From positions 62,001 through 126,000 of the forward strand of contig NZ_VDLV01000013.1 in the NCBI RefSeq assembly GCF_013608025.1: a stretch of 64,000 bases of DNA, in the 5' to 3' direction. Under the pieces are notes generated by a model. It was not told where the DNA came from. It did not search any database and saw only the letters and a program-made list of their open reading frames with translations. The DNA is from Pseudomonas brassicacearum subsp. neoaurantiaca (GTDB lineage Bacteria > Pseudomonadota > Gammaproteobacteria > Pseudomonadales > Pseudomonadaceae). This document shows, in pieces, positions 25,686 to 35,430 of this stretch; the stretch's first letter is position 1, and each line of letters opens with the position of its first letter. The position numbers and the translations under genes are program-made.

Positions 25686-26617
25686 TGGCCCGCGCCTAGT
25701 CCCCGAACAACGATCGCGCAGGTAACTTGATGGCCGGAGCGACCCGGCATCCATCCGAGGGCATCGGGCAGGAAACGTTGCCAACCCTGAAAGGTCTGGC
25801 GGCTTTTATCGACGCTACCGAAGCCATCTTCGATAACCAGCTGGATGAGGAGGCCATCAGGACTCTGCAATTGCGCAAGCAACGTTCCTCGCTGGGCGGT
25901 GCCAGGCCCAAGCGCACGTTGCAGGATGAGGGCGTATTGGTACTTGCCAAGCCGCGTGACCGTTATGACACCTGCGATGTTCCTGCGTTGGAACATGCCT
26001 GCATGACGTTCGCCGCGCTCAAAGGACTTCGCGTTGCGAAGACAGCGCTTTATGCCGGTACCCCGTCAACGCTGCTGGTGAAGCGATTCGACCGGTTTTC
26101 GATGGCCGAGGCCGGTCGCCGGATACCGATGCTGAGCGCGTTGACGCTGCTGGATGCCGATTGGCGCTCCAATGATCGAAGCACCTGGGTCTACGCCGGA
26201 CTCGCCAACGAAATGAAACGCCGTGGCGCTCCGGACGAGGACCTGCAAGAGCTGTTCAAGCGCATGTGCTTCAACGCTTTGGTGGGGAACGACGATGACC
26301 ATCCGAAAAACCACGCCATCCTCTGGCTCAAGGGCCGCTGGCGACTGGCACCGATGTATGACGTGGTGCCCGGGCTGGACGGGTCATCGCCGCCTTATCT
26401 CTCGATGGCGGTCGGTCGCCACGGGCGAATCATCACGCGAGAAAACCTGCTCAGTCACAGTGTGCATTTCGCCCTGACGCCTGCGCAGGCGGCCCAAGCC
26501 CTCGACGAGGTGACCAATTGGGAAGCTGAACTCAACGAGCATTACACACGCCTTTTGGACGGCGTCGAGTTGGAGTTGGCCGTTGCCGCTATCGGTGCCC
26601 ACCGCATGAAAAGCTGA
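25685..26617 (+). pseudogene. hipA: HipA-like kinase, N-terminally truncated with an early stop
   Basis: From the coupled ATG at 25685 the frame reads M-A-R-A-stop (TAG at 25697), then stays open to 26617. The open part, from TTG 25727 or ATG 25730, gives about 295 residues against roughly 430 for HipA. Kinase-core motifs survive: GGARPKRTL (Gly-rich loop), LVKRFDR, ALVGNDDDHPKNHA (catalytic Asp and Asn) and APMYDVVP (metal Asp). About 95-100 N-terminal residues are missing. The simplest reading is an internal deletion that joined the first codons to the middle of the gene. A re-initiated short kinase (HipT-like) cannot be excluded; no HipS gene is present. No ribosome site is obvious at 25730. 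Confidence 0.72.
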
Positions 26618-26625
26618 GCGGCGCG

Positions 26626-27261
26626 TCAGGCGGCGTCACGCTTGGGTAGATACGGTGGCAGATACAACCCCAGGTACGCGTCGAACACCCGCATGCCTTC
26701 TTCTGCCATGCGCGGGGTAATCTCGCCGTGCTGTTGGACCGAGCGGGCGTAGACGCGGTCGCCCAGTTCCATGGCCAAGGCAAACACATCGACGTCGGTG
26801 GGCAGCGCCGGCAGTTGGAAATGACGGGCGAAGACGGTGTGCATCAGCTCGCTCAGCTCCAAGTCATGCTGGCGGTCGGCCTGGGTGACTTCGGTCAGGC
26901 CGTGCTGGGCCAGGATCAGTTGGCGAGCGGCGGCGTCCTCGCTGTAGATCACCAGCATGCGCTGCTCCACCAGCCGCGACAGGTCGTGCCAGTGGTTCAG
27001 CGCGCCATGGTCGATCGGTGCTTGCAGGCAGGCGCGAAAGGCCGCGTGGACGTCGGCGGTCAAGGCTTCGAGCAGGGTCGGGACGCTGGCGAAGAAGTGG
27101 TAGACGGAAGAGGGCGGTATCTCGGCGCGTTCGGCGACGCTATAGATCGACAGGCTGGCCACGCCTTCGGCGGCAAGCAGCGTACGGGCGGCATCAAGAA
27201 TGGTGTCGATCCGGGCCTGGCTGCGTGCGCGGGGTTTGCGAGGGGTGGCGATGCGCGTCAT
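26626..27261 (-). CDS. TetR-family transcriptional regulator
   Basis: A 211-residue repressor. The N-terminal HTH covers about residues 18-62 (ILDAARTLLAAEGVASLSIY, then IPPSSVYHFFASVPTLLEAL). The C-terminal ligand/dimer domain is less conserved. An arginine/proline-rich start (TPRKPRARSQARID) precedes the HTH. The start at 27261 has AGGAGAC upstream; 26 further in-frame residues are not supported. It converges with the hipA remnant nine bases away and lies beside the polyamine cluster, but a regulatory link is only a guess. Confidence 0.82.
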   Translation of the reverse strand: MTRIATPRKPRARSQARIDTILDAARTLLAAEGVASLSIYSVAERAEIPPSSVYHFFASVPTLLEALTADVHAAFRACLQAPIDHGALNHWHDLSRLVEQRMLVIYSEDAAARQLILAQHGLTEVTQADRQHDLELSELMHTVFARHFQLPALPTDVDVFALAMELGDRVYARSVQQHGEITPRMAEEGMRVFDAYLGLYLPPYLPKRDAA

Positions 27262-27343
27262 GGACGTCTCCTGCGGGGCTGGCGGGCATTGTACGCAGAG
27301 CGGGCGGATGGTCCATACCCGGACTTTTGAGCAGAGCAACTCC

Positions 27344-27474
27344 TGTGGCGAGGTAGCTTGCTCCCGCTGGGGTGCGAAGCAGCCCTGAAATCAGCCGCCG
27401 CCGTGGTTCAGGTTGACCGCTTCAGCATTTTTGGGGCTGCTGTGCAGCCCAGCGAGAGCAAGCTCCCTCGCCAC
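27344..27474. repeat. REP family B, inverted pair
   Basis: TGTGGCGAGGTAGCTTGCTCCCGCTGG and its inverted partner (CCCAGCGAGAGCAAGCTCCC..) with about 78 bases between, upstream of the TetR gene and downstream of spuI. Both halves carry one substitution relative to the other B copies. Confidence 0.82.
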
Positions 27475-27489
27475 GGGGGCTAAGCGCAT

Positions 27490-27527
27490 AAAAAAACGCC
27501 GGAGGCGCTGAAGCCTGCGGCGTTTTT
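27490..27527 (-). terminator. Rho-independent terminator of spuI
   Basis: AAAAACGCCG..CGGCGTTTTT with an inner AGGC/GCCT stem, 16 bases after the spuI stop on the minus strand. Confidence 0.85.
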
Positions 27528-27543
27528 GTTCTATAGCAACCGC

Positions 27544-28920
27544 TTAAACGGTATGCAGGTACCAGTTGTACTCAAGGTCGGAGATGGAGTGTTCGAACTC
27601 TTCCAGCTCACTTTCCTTGCAGGCCACGAAGATATCGATGTATTTCGGATCGATGTACTTGGCCATGACTTCGCTGTCGTCCAGCTCGCGCAGGGCATCG
27701 CGCAGGTTGTTCGGCAGGCTTTGCTCGTTCTGCTCGTAGCTGTTGCCTTCGACCGGCGCGCCGGGCTCGATCTTGTTGATCAGGCCGTGATGCACGCCCG
27801 CCAGTACGGCTGCCATCAGCAGGTACGGGTTGGCGTCGGCACCGGCGACTCGGTGTTCCAGGCGCACGGCATCGGCAGAACCGGTCGGCACGCGCAAGGC
27901 AACGGTGCGGTTGTCCAAGCCCCAGGTCGGCGAGTTCGGCACGTAGAACTGTGCACCGAAACGACGGTAGGAGTTGACGTTCGGGCAGAGGAAAGCCATC
28001 TGCGCGGGCAGGGTCTCGAGCACACCGCCGATCGCGTGACGCAGTGCGGCGTTCTGCTCGGGATCCTCGCTGGCAAAGATATTCTTGCCGTCTTTGTCCA
28101 GGATCGAGATGTGGACGTGCAGGCCATTGCCCGCCTGGCCCGGATACGGCTTGGCCATGAACGTGGTGTCCATTTCATGGTCGTAGGCGATGTTTTTGAT
28201 CAGTCGCTTGAGCAGTACCGCGTAGTCGCAAGCCTTGATCGGGTCGGCGACGTGGTGCAGGTTCACTTCGAACTGCGCCGGGGCACTTTCCTTGACGATG
28301 GCGTCGGCGGGAATGCCTTGCTCCTTCGCACCTTCCAGAATGTCCTGGAGGCAGTCGACGTATTCGTCGAGGTCATCGATCAGGTAGACCTGTGTCGAAT
28401 GCGGGCGTTTGCCGGAGATCGGCGAGCGGGGCGGTTGCGGTCGGCCGTTCACGTTCTCCTGGTCGATCAGGTAGAACTCCAACTCGAACGCCGCGCAGAT
28501 GGTCAGGCCTAGTTCATCGAACTTGGTCACGACCTGGCGCAGGACTTCACGCGGATCGGCAAAGAAGGGTTCGCCTTCCAGTTCGTGCATGGTCATCAGC
28601 AGTTGCGCAGTCGGGCGCTTCTGCCAGGGTTCGTTGCTCAGAGTGCCGGGGATGGGATAGCAGATGCGGTCGGCATCGCCGATGTCCAGGCCCAGGCCGG
28701 TGCTTTCCACCGTCGAGCCGTTGATATCCAGGGCAAATAGAGAGGCCGGCAGGTTGATGCCTTTCTCGTAAACCTTGTGGAGGCTGGTGCGTTCGATGCG
28801 CTTGCCGCGCACCACACCATTCATATCCGCAATCAGAAGGTCAACGTACAGAACCTCAGGATGTTCCTTAAGGAACGCGTTCGCTTCGTTAAGCTGAACG
28901 GCACGCGGGGGTACCGACAT
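27544..28920 (-). CDS. spuI: Gamma-glutamylpolyamine synthetase SpuI (glutamine synthetase-like)
   Basis: A 458-residue GlnA-fold ligase that joins glutamate to polyamines using ATP. LYVDLLIADMNGVVRGKRIE begins the beta-grasp domain; AAFELEFYLID, VNLHHVADPIKACDYAVLLK, TTFMAKPYPGQAGNGLHVH and NSYRRFGAQFYVPNSPTWG are active-site segments. The loops for true glutamine synthesis differ, as in PuuA-type enzymes. Divergent from spuA (278 bp apart). A CA motif (AACAACAA) overlaps the ribosome-site region, suggesting Hfq/Crc repression. Confidence 0.87.
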   Translation of the reverse strand: MSVPPRAVQLNEANAFLKEHPEVLYVDLLIADMNGVVRGKRIERTSLHKVYEKGINLPASLFALDINGSTVESTGLGLDIGDADRICYPIPGTLSNEPWQKRPTAQLLMTMHELEGEPFFADPREVLRQVVTKFDELGLTICAAFELEFYLIDQENVNGRPQPPRSPISGKRPHSTQVYLIDDLDEYVDCLQDILEGAKEQGIPADAIVKESAPAQFEVNLHHVADPIKACDYAVLLKRLIKNIAYDHEMDTTFMAKPYPGQAGNGLHVHISILDKDGKNIFASEDPEQNAALRHAIGGVLETLPAQMAFLCPNVNSYRRFGAQFYVPNSPTWGLDNRTVALRVPTGSADAVRLEHRVAGADANPYLLMAAVLAGVHHGLINKIEPGAPVEGNSYEQNEQSLPNNLRDALRELDDSEVMAKYIDPKYIDIFVACKESELEEFEHSISDLEYNWYLHTV

Positions 28921-28932
28921 GATGCAACACCT

Positions 28933-28940
28933 TTGTTGTT
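28933..28940 (-). promoter_or_regulatory. Hfq/Crc CA motif before spuI
   Basis: Minus-strand AACAACAA, a perfect AANAANAA, followed at once by AGG of the ribosome site and 12 bases from the ATG. This is the expected position for Hfq/Crc translational repression. Confidence 0.6.
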
Positions 28941-29020
28941 AAAAATATCAATCATTGATCTCTTCGAAAGCCAGTCAACCCGAACGGCATGCCGAAGTCA
29001 AGCAGGGCCTTTTTTGCCCT

Positions 29021-29045
29021 AAAAAAGCACCTGTGGGGCTTTTTT
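29021..29045. terminator. Bidirectional hairpin in the spuI-spuA divergent region
   Basis: AAAAAAGC pairs with GCTTTTTT around a CACC/GGGG core. It has a U-run in both directions, so it resembles a terminator or attenuator, yet no gene ends here. It is 101 bases from the spuI ATG and 154 from spuA. The rest of the 278-bp gap has many T-runs and no further gene. Confidence 0.45.
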
Positions 29046-29198
29046 GAGGCAATTTGGGGCGTTTTTTTCCCTTTGAGGGGCTTGGCGCCCGCAGGCTTGA
29101 GCGGGCCGTGTTGTATTTTTTACGGGGGTGTTGTGTAAAAAAATGAACAAGGCTAAGCTCGATTCAAACCCATAACAGCAATAATACCGGGGTGCTTC

Positions 29199-29975
29199 AT
29201 GTCTCGCCTGCCGTTAATCGGCGTCACCACCTGCTCCAAGCAGATCGGTTTGCATGCGTATCACACCACTGGCGACAAATACGCCCGGGCTGTCGCAACA
29301 GCCGCCAAGGGCCTGCCAGTGTTGATCCCCTCACTGGCGGATCTGTTCGCACCGTCCGATATTCTGGACGCCCTGGACGGTATTCTCTTTACCGGCTCTC
29401 CTTCCAATGTAGAACCTTTTCACTACCAAGGCCCGGCCAGTTCGCCAGGCACTGCTCATGATCCTGCACGGGACGCCACCACCCTTCCGCTGATCCGCGC
29501 CGCTGTCGAGGCGGGCGTTCCGGTGCTGGGCGTTTGCCGGGGGTTCCAGGAGATGAACGTAGCCTTTGGCGGCAGCCTGCATCAGAAAGTTCACGAAGTC
29601 GGAACCTTTATCGATCATCGTGAAGACGACACCCAACCGGTGGAGATTCAATACGGCCCGGCCCACGTCGTGCTTATCCAGCCTGGCGGCGTCCTTGCGG
29701 GCCTGGGCCTGCCGCCGCAGATCGACGTCAACTCGATTCACAGCCAGGGCATCGAACGCCTGGCACCGGGGCTGCGGGCCGAAGCATTGGCGCCGGATGG
29801 CCTGGTCGAGGCCGTCTCGGTTGTACAAGGCAAGGCTTTTGCTTTAGGTGTGCAATGGCACCCGGAATGGGCGGTAGGCTCTAATCCGTACTATCTTGCG
29901 ATTTTCCAGGCATTTGGCGATGCCTGCCGAGCAAGGGCAACACAACGCGACGCCGATGCGTCAAACAACGCCTGA
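29199..29975 (+). CDS. spuA: Gamma-glutamyl-gamma-aminobutyrate hydrolase type amidotransferase SpuA
   Basis: A 258-residue class I glutamine-amidotransferase-fold hydrolase. The nucleophile Cys is in GVCRGFQEMNVAFGG (near residue 115), and the catalytic His/Glu are in GVQWHPEWAVG (near 225). It releases glutamate from gamma-glutamylated polyamine products (PuuD-like). It is followed after 40 bp by spuB. A near-CA-motif stretch (AATAATAC) precedes the ATG but misses one position. Confidence 0.88.
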   Translation: MSRLPLIGVTTCSKQIGLHAYHTTGDKYARAVATAAKGLPVLIPSLADLFAPSDILDALDGILFTGSPSNVEPFHYQGPASSPGTAHDPARDATTLPLIRAAVEAGVPVLGVCRGFQEMNVAFGGSLHQKVHEVGTFIDHREDDTQPVEIQYGPAHVVLIQPGGVLAGLGLPPQIDVNSIHSQGIERLAPGLRAEALAPDGLVEAVSVVQGKAFALGVQWHPEWAVGSNPYYLAIFQAFGDACRARATQRDADASNNA

Positions 29976-30015
29976 CTTCTAATAGCAGCCAGGAAACTCA
30001 CGCCTAGAGGCATTT

Positions 30016-31374
30016 ATGAGTAACAACCTCGACCAGCTCACCGATTGGTTGAAAGACCACAAGATCACAGAAGTCGAATGCATGATTGGCGACCTGACCG
30101 GCATCACCCGGGGCAAGATCTCGCCGACCAACAAGTTCATCGCCGAAAAAGGCATGCGCCTGCCCGAGAGCGTCCTGCTCCAGACCGTCACGGGAGACTA
30201 TGTCGAAGACGACATCTATTACGAACTGCTCGACCCTGCCGACATCGACATGATGTGCCGCCCGGACGAAAACGCAGTCTTCCTGGTGCCGTGGGCCATC
30301 GAGCCCACCGCCCAGGTGATCCATGACTCCTACGACAAGCAGGGCAACCCCATCGAGCTGTCGCCGCGCAACGTATTGAAGAAGGTGCTCAAGCTCTACG
30401 CCGACAAGGGCTGGCAGCCGATTGTCGCGCCGGAAATGGAGTTCTACCTGACCAAGCGCAGCGACGACCCGGACTTTCCGCTGCAACCGCCGATTGGCCG
30501 CTCCGGCCGCCCGGAAACCGGCCGCCAGTCTTTCTCGATCGAAGCGGCCAACGAATTCGACCCGCTGTTCGAAGACGTCTATGACTGGTGTGAATTGCAG
30601 GAGTTGGACCTTGACACGCTGATCCACGAGGACGGCACCGCGCAGATGGAAATCAACTTCCGTCACGGCGACGCGCTATCCCTGGCCGACCAGATCCTGG
30701 TGTTCAAGCGCACCATGCGCGAGGCGGCGCTCAAGCACGACGTGGCCGCCACGTTCATGGCCAAGCCCATGACCGGCGAGCCGGGCAGCGCGATGCACCT
30801 GCACCAGAGCATCATCGACAAGGAAACCGGCAAGAACGTCTTCTCCAATGAAGACGGAACCATGAGCGATCTGTTCCTGCACCACATCGGTGGCCTGCAG
30901 AAATTCATCCCCGAGCTGCTGCCGCTGTTCGCGCCCAACGTCAACTCGTTCCGCCGCTTCCTGCCCGATACCTCGGCGCCCGTGAACGTGGAGTGGGGCG
31001 AGGAGAACCGCACCGTCGGCCTGCGCGTGCCCGATGCCGGGCCGCAGAACCGCCGTGTGGAAAACCGCTTGCCGGGCGCCGACGCCAACCCGTACCTGGC
31101 GATTGCCGCCAGCCTGTTGTGCGGCTACATCGGCATGGTCGAAGGCATCAACCCGAGCGCGCCCGTGGTGGGCCGAGGGTATGAGCGCCGTAACCTGCGC
31201 CTGCCGCTGACCATCGAAGATGCCCTGGAGCGCATGGAAAACAGCACCACCATCGAGAAGTACCTGGGCAAGAAATTCATCACGGGCTACGTCGCGGTCA
31301 AACGGGCCGAGCATGAAAACTTCAAGCGCGTCATCAGTTCGTGGGAGCGGGAATTCCTGCTCTTTGCCGTCTGA
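30016..31374 (+). CDS. spuB: Glutamine synthetase-like polyamine ligase SpuB
   Basis: A 452-residue GlnA-fold enzyme, second of the cluster. VECMIGDLTGITRGKISP opens it; VAPEMEFYLTK carries the metal Glu residues, and FMAKPMTGEPGSAMHLHQS and NSFRRFLPDTSAPVNVEWGEENRTVG are active-site segments. In P. aeruginosa the spu GlnA-like proteins gamma-glutamylate putrescine and relatives. spuC follows after 57 bp with GGAGAATTCGC before its ATG. Confidence 0.88.
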   Translation: MSNNLDQLTDWLKDHKITEVECMIGDLTGITRGKISPTNKFIAEKGMRLPESVLLQTVTGDYVEDDIYYELLDPADIDMMCRPDENAVFLVPWAIEPTAQVIHDSYDKQGNPIELSPRNVLKKVLKLYADKGWQPIVAPEMEFYLTKRSDDPDFPLQPPIGRSGRPETGRQSFSIEAANEFDPLFEDVYDWCELQELDLDTLIHEDGTAQMEINFRHGDALSLADQILVFKRTMREAALKHDVAATFMAKPMTGEPGSAMHLHQSIIDKETGKNVFSNEDGTMSDLFLHHIGGLQKFIPELLPLFAPNVNSFRRFLPDTSAPVNVEWGEENRTVGLRVPDAGPQNRRVENRLPGADANPYLAIAASLLCGYIGMVEGINPSAPVVGRGYERRNLRLPLTIEDALERMENSTTIEKYLGKKFITGYVAVKRAEHENFKRVISSWEREFLLFAV

Positions 31375-31431
31375 TCCGCCGGGCGGGGCTGCCACAGGCC
31401 CCGCCCCCAATGGAATAAAAGGAGAATTCGC

Positions 31432-32796
31432 ATGACCCGCAACAACCCGCAAACCCGTGAATGGCAGGCCCTGAGCAACGACCATCACCTCGCGCCCTTC
31501 AGCGATTTCAAACAGCTCAAAGAGAAAGGCCCGCGCATCATCACCCACGCCAAGGGCGTGTACCTCTGGGACAGTGAAGGCAACAAGATCCTCGACGGCA
31601 TGGCTGGCCTCTGGTGTGTGGCCGTCGGCTACGGTCGCGATGAACTGGCGGACGCCGCCAGCCAACAGATGCGTGAGCTGCCGTACTACAACCTGTTCTT
31701 CCAGACCGCCCACCCGCCGGTACTGGAATTGTCCAAGGCCATCGCCGATATCGCCCCGGAAGGCATGAACCATGTGTTCTTCACCGGCTCCGGCTCGGAA
31801 GGCAACGACACCATGTTGCGCATGGTCCGCCACTACTGGGCGATCAAGGGCCAGCCGAACAAGAAAGTCATCATCAGCCGCAAGAACGGTTATCACGGTT
31901 CGACCGTGGCCGGCGCGAGCCTGGGCGGCATGACTTATATGCACGAGCAAGGCGACCTGCCGATCCCGGGCATCGTTCACATCGCCCAGCCGTACTGGTT
32001 CGGCGAAGGTGGCGACATGAGCCCTGAAGAGTTCGGCATCTGGGCTGCCAACCAATTGGAAGAAAAAATCCTCGAAATCGGCGTCGACAATGTCGGTGCG
32101 TTCATTGCCGAGCCGATCCAGGGCGCGGGTGGGGTGATCGTGCCGCCGGACAGCTACTGGCCGCGCATGAAGGAAATCCTCGCCAAGTACGACATCCTGT
32201 TCGTGGCCGATGAAGTGATCTGCGGTTTCGGGCGCACCGGTGAGTGGTTCGGTACCGACTTCTACGGGTTGCAGCCGCACATGATGACTATCGCCAAGGG
32301 CCTGACCTCCGGCTATATCCCCATGGGTGGCCTGATCGTGCGCGATGACGTGGTCGCGGTGCTCAACGAAGGTGGCGATTTCAACCACGGCTTCACCTAT
32401 TCCGGTCACCCGGTGGCCGCCGCGGTGGCTCTGGAAAACATCCGCATCCTGCGTGAAGAAAAGATCATCGAGCGTGTCCACGGCGAAACGGCACCCTATT
32501 TGCAGCAGCGCCTGCGGGAACTGAACGATCATCCGCTGGTGGGTGAAGTGCGCGGTGTCGGTTTGCTGGGGGCGATCGAACTGGTCCAGGACAAGGCCAC
32601 GCGCAAACGCTACGAAGGCAAGGGCGTGGGCATGATCTGCCGGCAGTTCTGCTTCGATAACGGGCTGATCATGCGCGCGGTGGGTGACACCATGATCATT
32701 GCGCCGCCGCTGGTGATCAGCAAGGCCGAGATCGACGAATTGGTGACCAAGGCGCGGCAATGCCTGGACCTGACGCTCAGTGCGTTGCAGGGCTAA
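31432..32796 (+). CDS. spuC: Putrescine-pyruvate aminotransferase SpuC
   Basis: A 454-residue class III PLP aminotransferase. The substrate/PLP-binding start GVYLWDSEGNKILDGMAGLW, the phosphate loop FTGSGSEGNDTMLRMVR, the Asp of VADEVICGFGRTG and the PLP lysine in TIAKGLTSGYIPMGG (near residue 290) are all visible. It transfers the amino group of putrescine to pyruvate, giving 4-aminobutanal. The uptake genes follow after 167 bp, which contain their own regulatory signals. Confidence 0.92.
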   Translation: MTRNNPQTREWQALSNDHHLAPFSDFKQLKEKGPRIITHAKGVYLWDSEGNKILDGMAGLWCVAVGYGRDELADAASQQMRELPYYNLFFQTAHPPVLELSKAIADIAPEGMNHVFFTGSGSEGNDTMLRMVRHYWAIKGQPNKKVIISRKNGYHGSTVAGASLGGMTYMHEQGDLPIPGIVHIAQPYWFGEGGDMSPEEFGIWAANQLEEKILEIGVDNVGAFIAEPIQGAGGVIVPPDSYWPRMKEILAKYDILFVADEVICGFGRTGEWFGTDFYGLQPHMMTIAKGLTSGYIPMGGLIVRDDVVAVLNEGGDFNHGFTYSGHPVAAAVALENIRILREEKIIERVHGETAPYLQQRLRELNDHPLVGEVRGVGLLGAIELVQDKATRKRYEGKGVGMICRQFCFDNGLIMRAVGDTMIIAPPLVISKAEIDELVTKARQCLDLTLSALQG

Positions 32797-32937
32797 GTGC
32801 TAGGCTCTGAGCGAGGTGCCTGTGGGGGCCTCGCCCAGTGTGAATAAAAGGCTGGGCTTGTGTTGAAAGCCTGGCCTGTAACTTGCCAGACTACCGGCCG
32901 TTCAAGTTGCCCGCGAGCTGGTTACTGAACAGTGGCT

Positions 32938-32945
32938 AAGAAGAA
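32938..32945 (+). promoter_or_regulatory. Hfq/Crc CA motif before spuD
   Basis: AAGAAGAA, a perfect AANAANAA, lies just 5' of the TGGAG ribosome site and 18 bases from the spuD ATG. Confidence 0.6.
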
Positions 32946-32963
32946 TAACTGGAGCATTTTTTC

Positions 32964-34076
32964 ATGAAGGCATTAGGTATGAAGATAGCTGGCAAGACCC
33001 TCCTCGCCATGTCCCTGGCGGGCCTGATGGCGGGCGCCGTCCAGGCGGACGACAAAGTGCTGCACGTCTATAACTGGTCCGACTACATCGCGCCGGACAC
33101 GGTTGCCAAGTTCGAGAAAGAGACGGGGATCAAGGTCGTCTACGACGTGTTTGACAGCAACGAGACGCTGGAAGCCAAGTTGCTGGCCGGCAAGTCCGGC
33201 TACGACGTCGTGGTGCCGTCGAACAACTTCCTCGCCAAGCAGATCAAGGCCGGCGTCTATCAGGAGCTGGACAAGTCCAAGCTGCCTAACTGGAAGAACC
33301 TAGACACCGACCTGCTCAAGGCCGTCGGAGACGCCAGCGACCAGGGCAACAAGCACGCCTTCCCTTACATGTGGGGCACCATCGGCATCGGTTACAACCC
33401 CGAGAAGGTCAAGGCCGCGTTGGGCGTCGACAAGATCGATTCCTGGGACACCCTGCTCAAGCCTGAGAACATCGCCAAGCTCAAGAGCTGCGGCGTGAGC
33501 TTCCTCGATTCGCCAACCGAAATGATCCCGGTGGCCCTGCATTACCTCGGTTATCCAACCGACAGCCAGGACAAGAAACAACTGGCCGAAGCCGAAGCAC
33601 TGTTCCTCAAGCTGCGCCCATCGATCGGTTACTTCCACTCTTCCAAATACATCTCGGACCTGGCCAACGGCAACATCTGCGTGGCCGTGGGCTACTCGGG
33701 TGATATCGAGCAATCGAAGAGCCGCGCTGCCGAAGCTGGCGGCAAAGTGAAAGTGGCCTACACCATTCCGAAGGAAGGTGCCGGTTCGTTCTACGACATG
33801 GTCGCCATTCCCAAGGATGCCGAGAACGTCGAAGCCGCTTACAAGTGGATGAACTTCATCATGCAGCCGGAAATCATGGCTGAGATCACCGACAACGTGC
33901 GTTTCCCGAACGGCAACAAGGCCGCCACCCCGCTGGTGGACAAGGAAATCTCCGGTGACCCAAGCATTTATCCATCGGACGAAGTGAAAGCCAAGTTGTA
34001 CGCCATCAGCGACCTGCCGCCTGCGACCCAGCGGCTGCTGACCCGCAGTTGGACCAAGATCAAGTCCGGTAAATAA
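32964..34076 (+). CDS. spuD: Polyamine ABC transporter periplasmic binding protein SpuD
   Basis: A 370-residue PotF-like binding protein. The signal peptide ends near VQA-DD (about residue 28). [24 protein letters not shown] is the family opening, and the SDYI/Asp/Trp pattern contributes to the polyamine pocket. In P. aeruginosa SpuD prefers putrescine. It is about 60 percent like the next gene by eye and arose with it by duplication. The start at 32964 has TGGAG upstream; 32979 (MKIAGK) is possible. Confidence 0.9.
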   Translation: MKALGMKIAGKTLLAMSLAGLMAGAVQADDKVLHVYNWSDYIAPDTVAKFEKETGIKVVYDVFDSNETLEAKLLAGKSGYDVVVPSNNFLAKQIKAGVYQELDKSKLPNWKNLDTDLLKAVGDASDQGNKHAFPYMWGTIGIGYNPEKVKAALGVDKIDSWDTLLKPENIAKLKSCGVSFLDSPTEMIPVALHYLGYPTDSQDKKQLAEAEALFLKLRPSIGYFHSSKYISDLANGNICVAVGYSGDIEQSKSRAAEAGGKVKVAYTIPKEGAGSFYDMVAIPKDAENVEAAYKWMNFIMQPEIMAEITDNVRFPNGNKAATPLVDKEISGDPSIYPSDEVKAKLYAISDLPPATQRLLTRSWTKIKSGK

Positions 34077-34092
34077 GCCGGCTTGAAGCCGT

Positions 34093-34131
34093 CTCCCGTT
34101 GTTGCGGTCATCGCGACGGCGACAACGGGAG
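34093..34131 (+). other. Strong hairpin between spuD and spuE
   Basis: CTCCCGTTGT and ACAACGGGAG form a perfect 10-pair stem with a 19-base loop, 17 bases after the spuD stop. No U-run follows, so it probably stabilises the spuD 3' end or attenuates read-through into spuE. This could raise SpuD relative to the rest of the transporter. Confidence 0.6.
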
Positions 34132-34249
34132 CAATTAAATAACTAAAAGTTTTGCTGGATCGGTTTATCGAGGGTAAGTTGCGCGCCGGTTTTGTTGCAG
34201 GGCAGTTCATTTGCCCGGTGACGGGGGCAACTTGGGCCCAACTATTTAA

Positions 34250-35359
<1,110 letters not shown>

Positions 35360-35430
35360 CGTTCAACGCTCTAACTTTCAGAAGGTTCGCCCGTCTTGGG
35401 CGAGCTGCAAATTTTGTGGGAGTTTCGTAA

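Noticed and set aside
17000..27261. Genomic island or prophage carrying the two toxin-antitoxin loci
   Set aside because: The genes between are standard host genes (porin, lsfA, ssu) in known order, with no integrase, phage or mobility gene.
27262..27343. Upstream extension of the TetR gene
   Set aside because: The 27261 ATG has a strong ribosome site and the added residues are not TetR-like.
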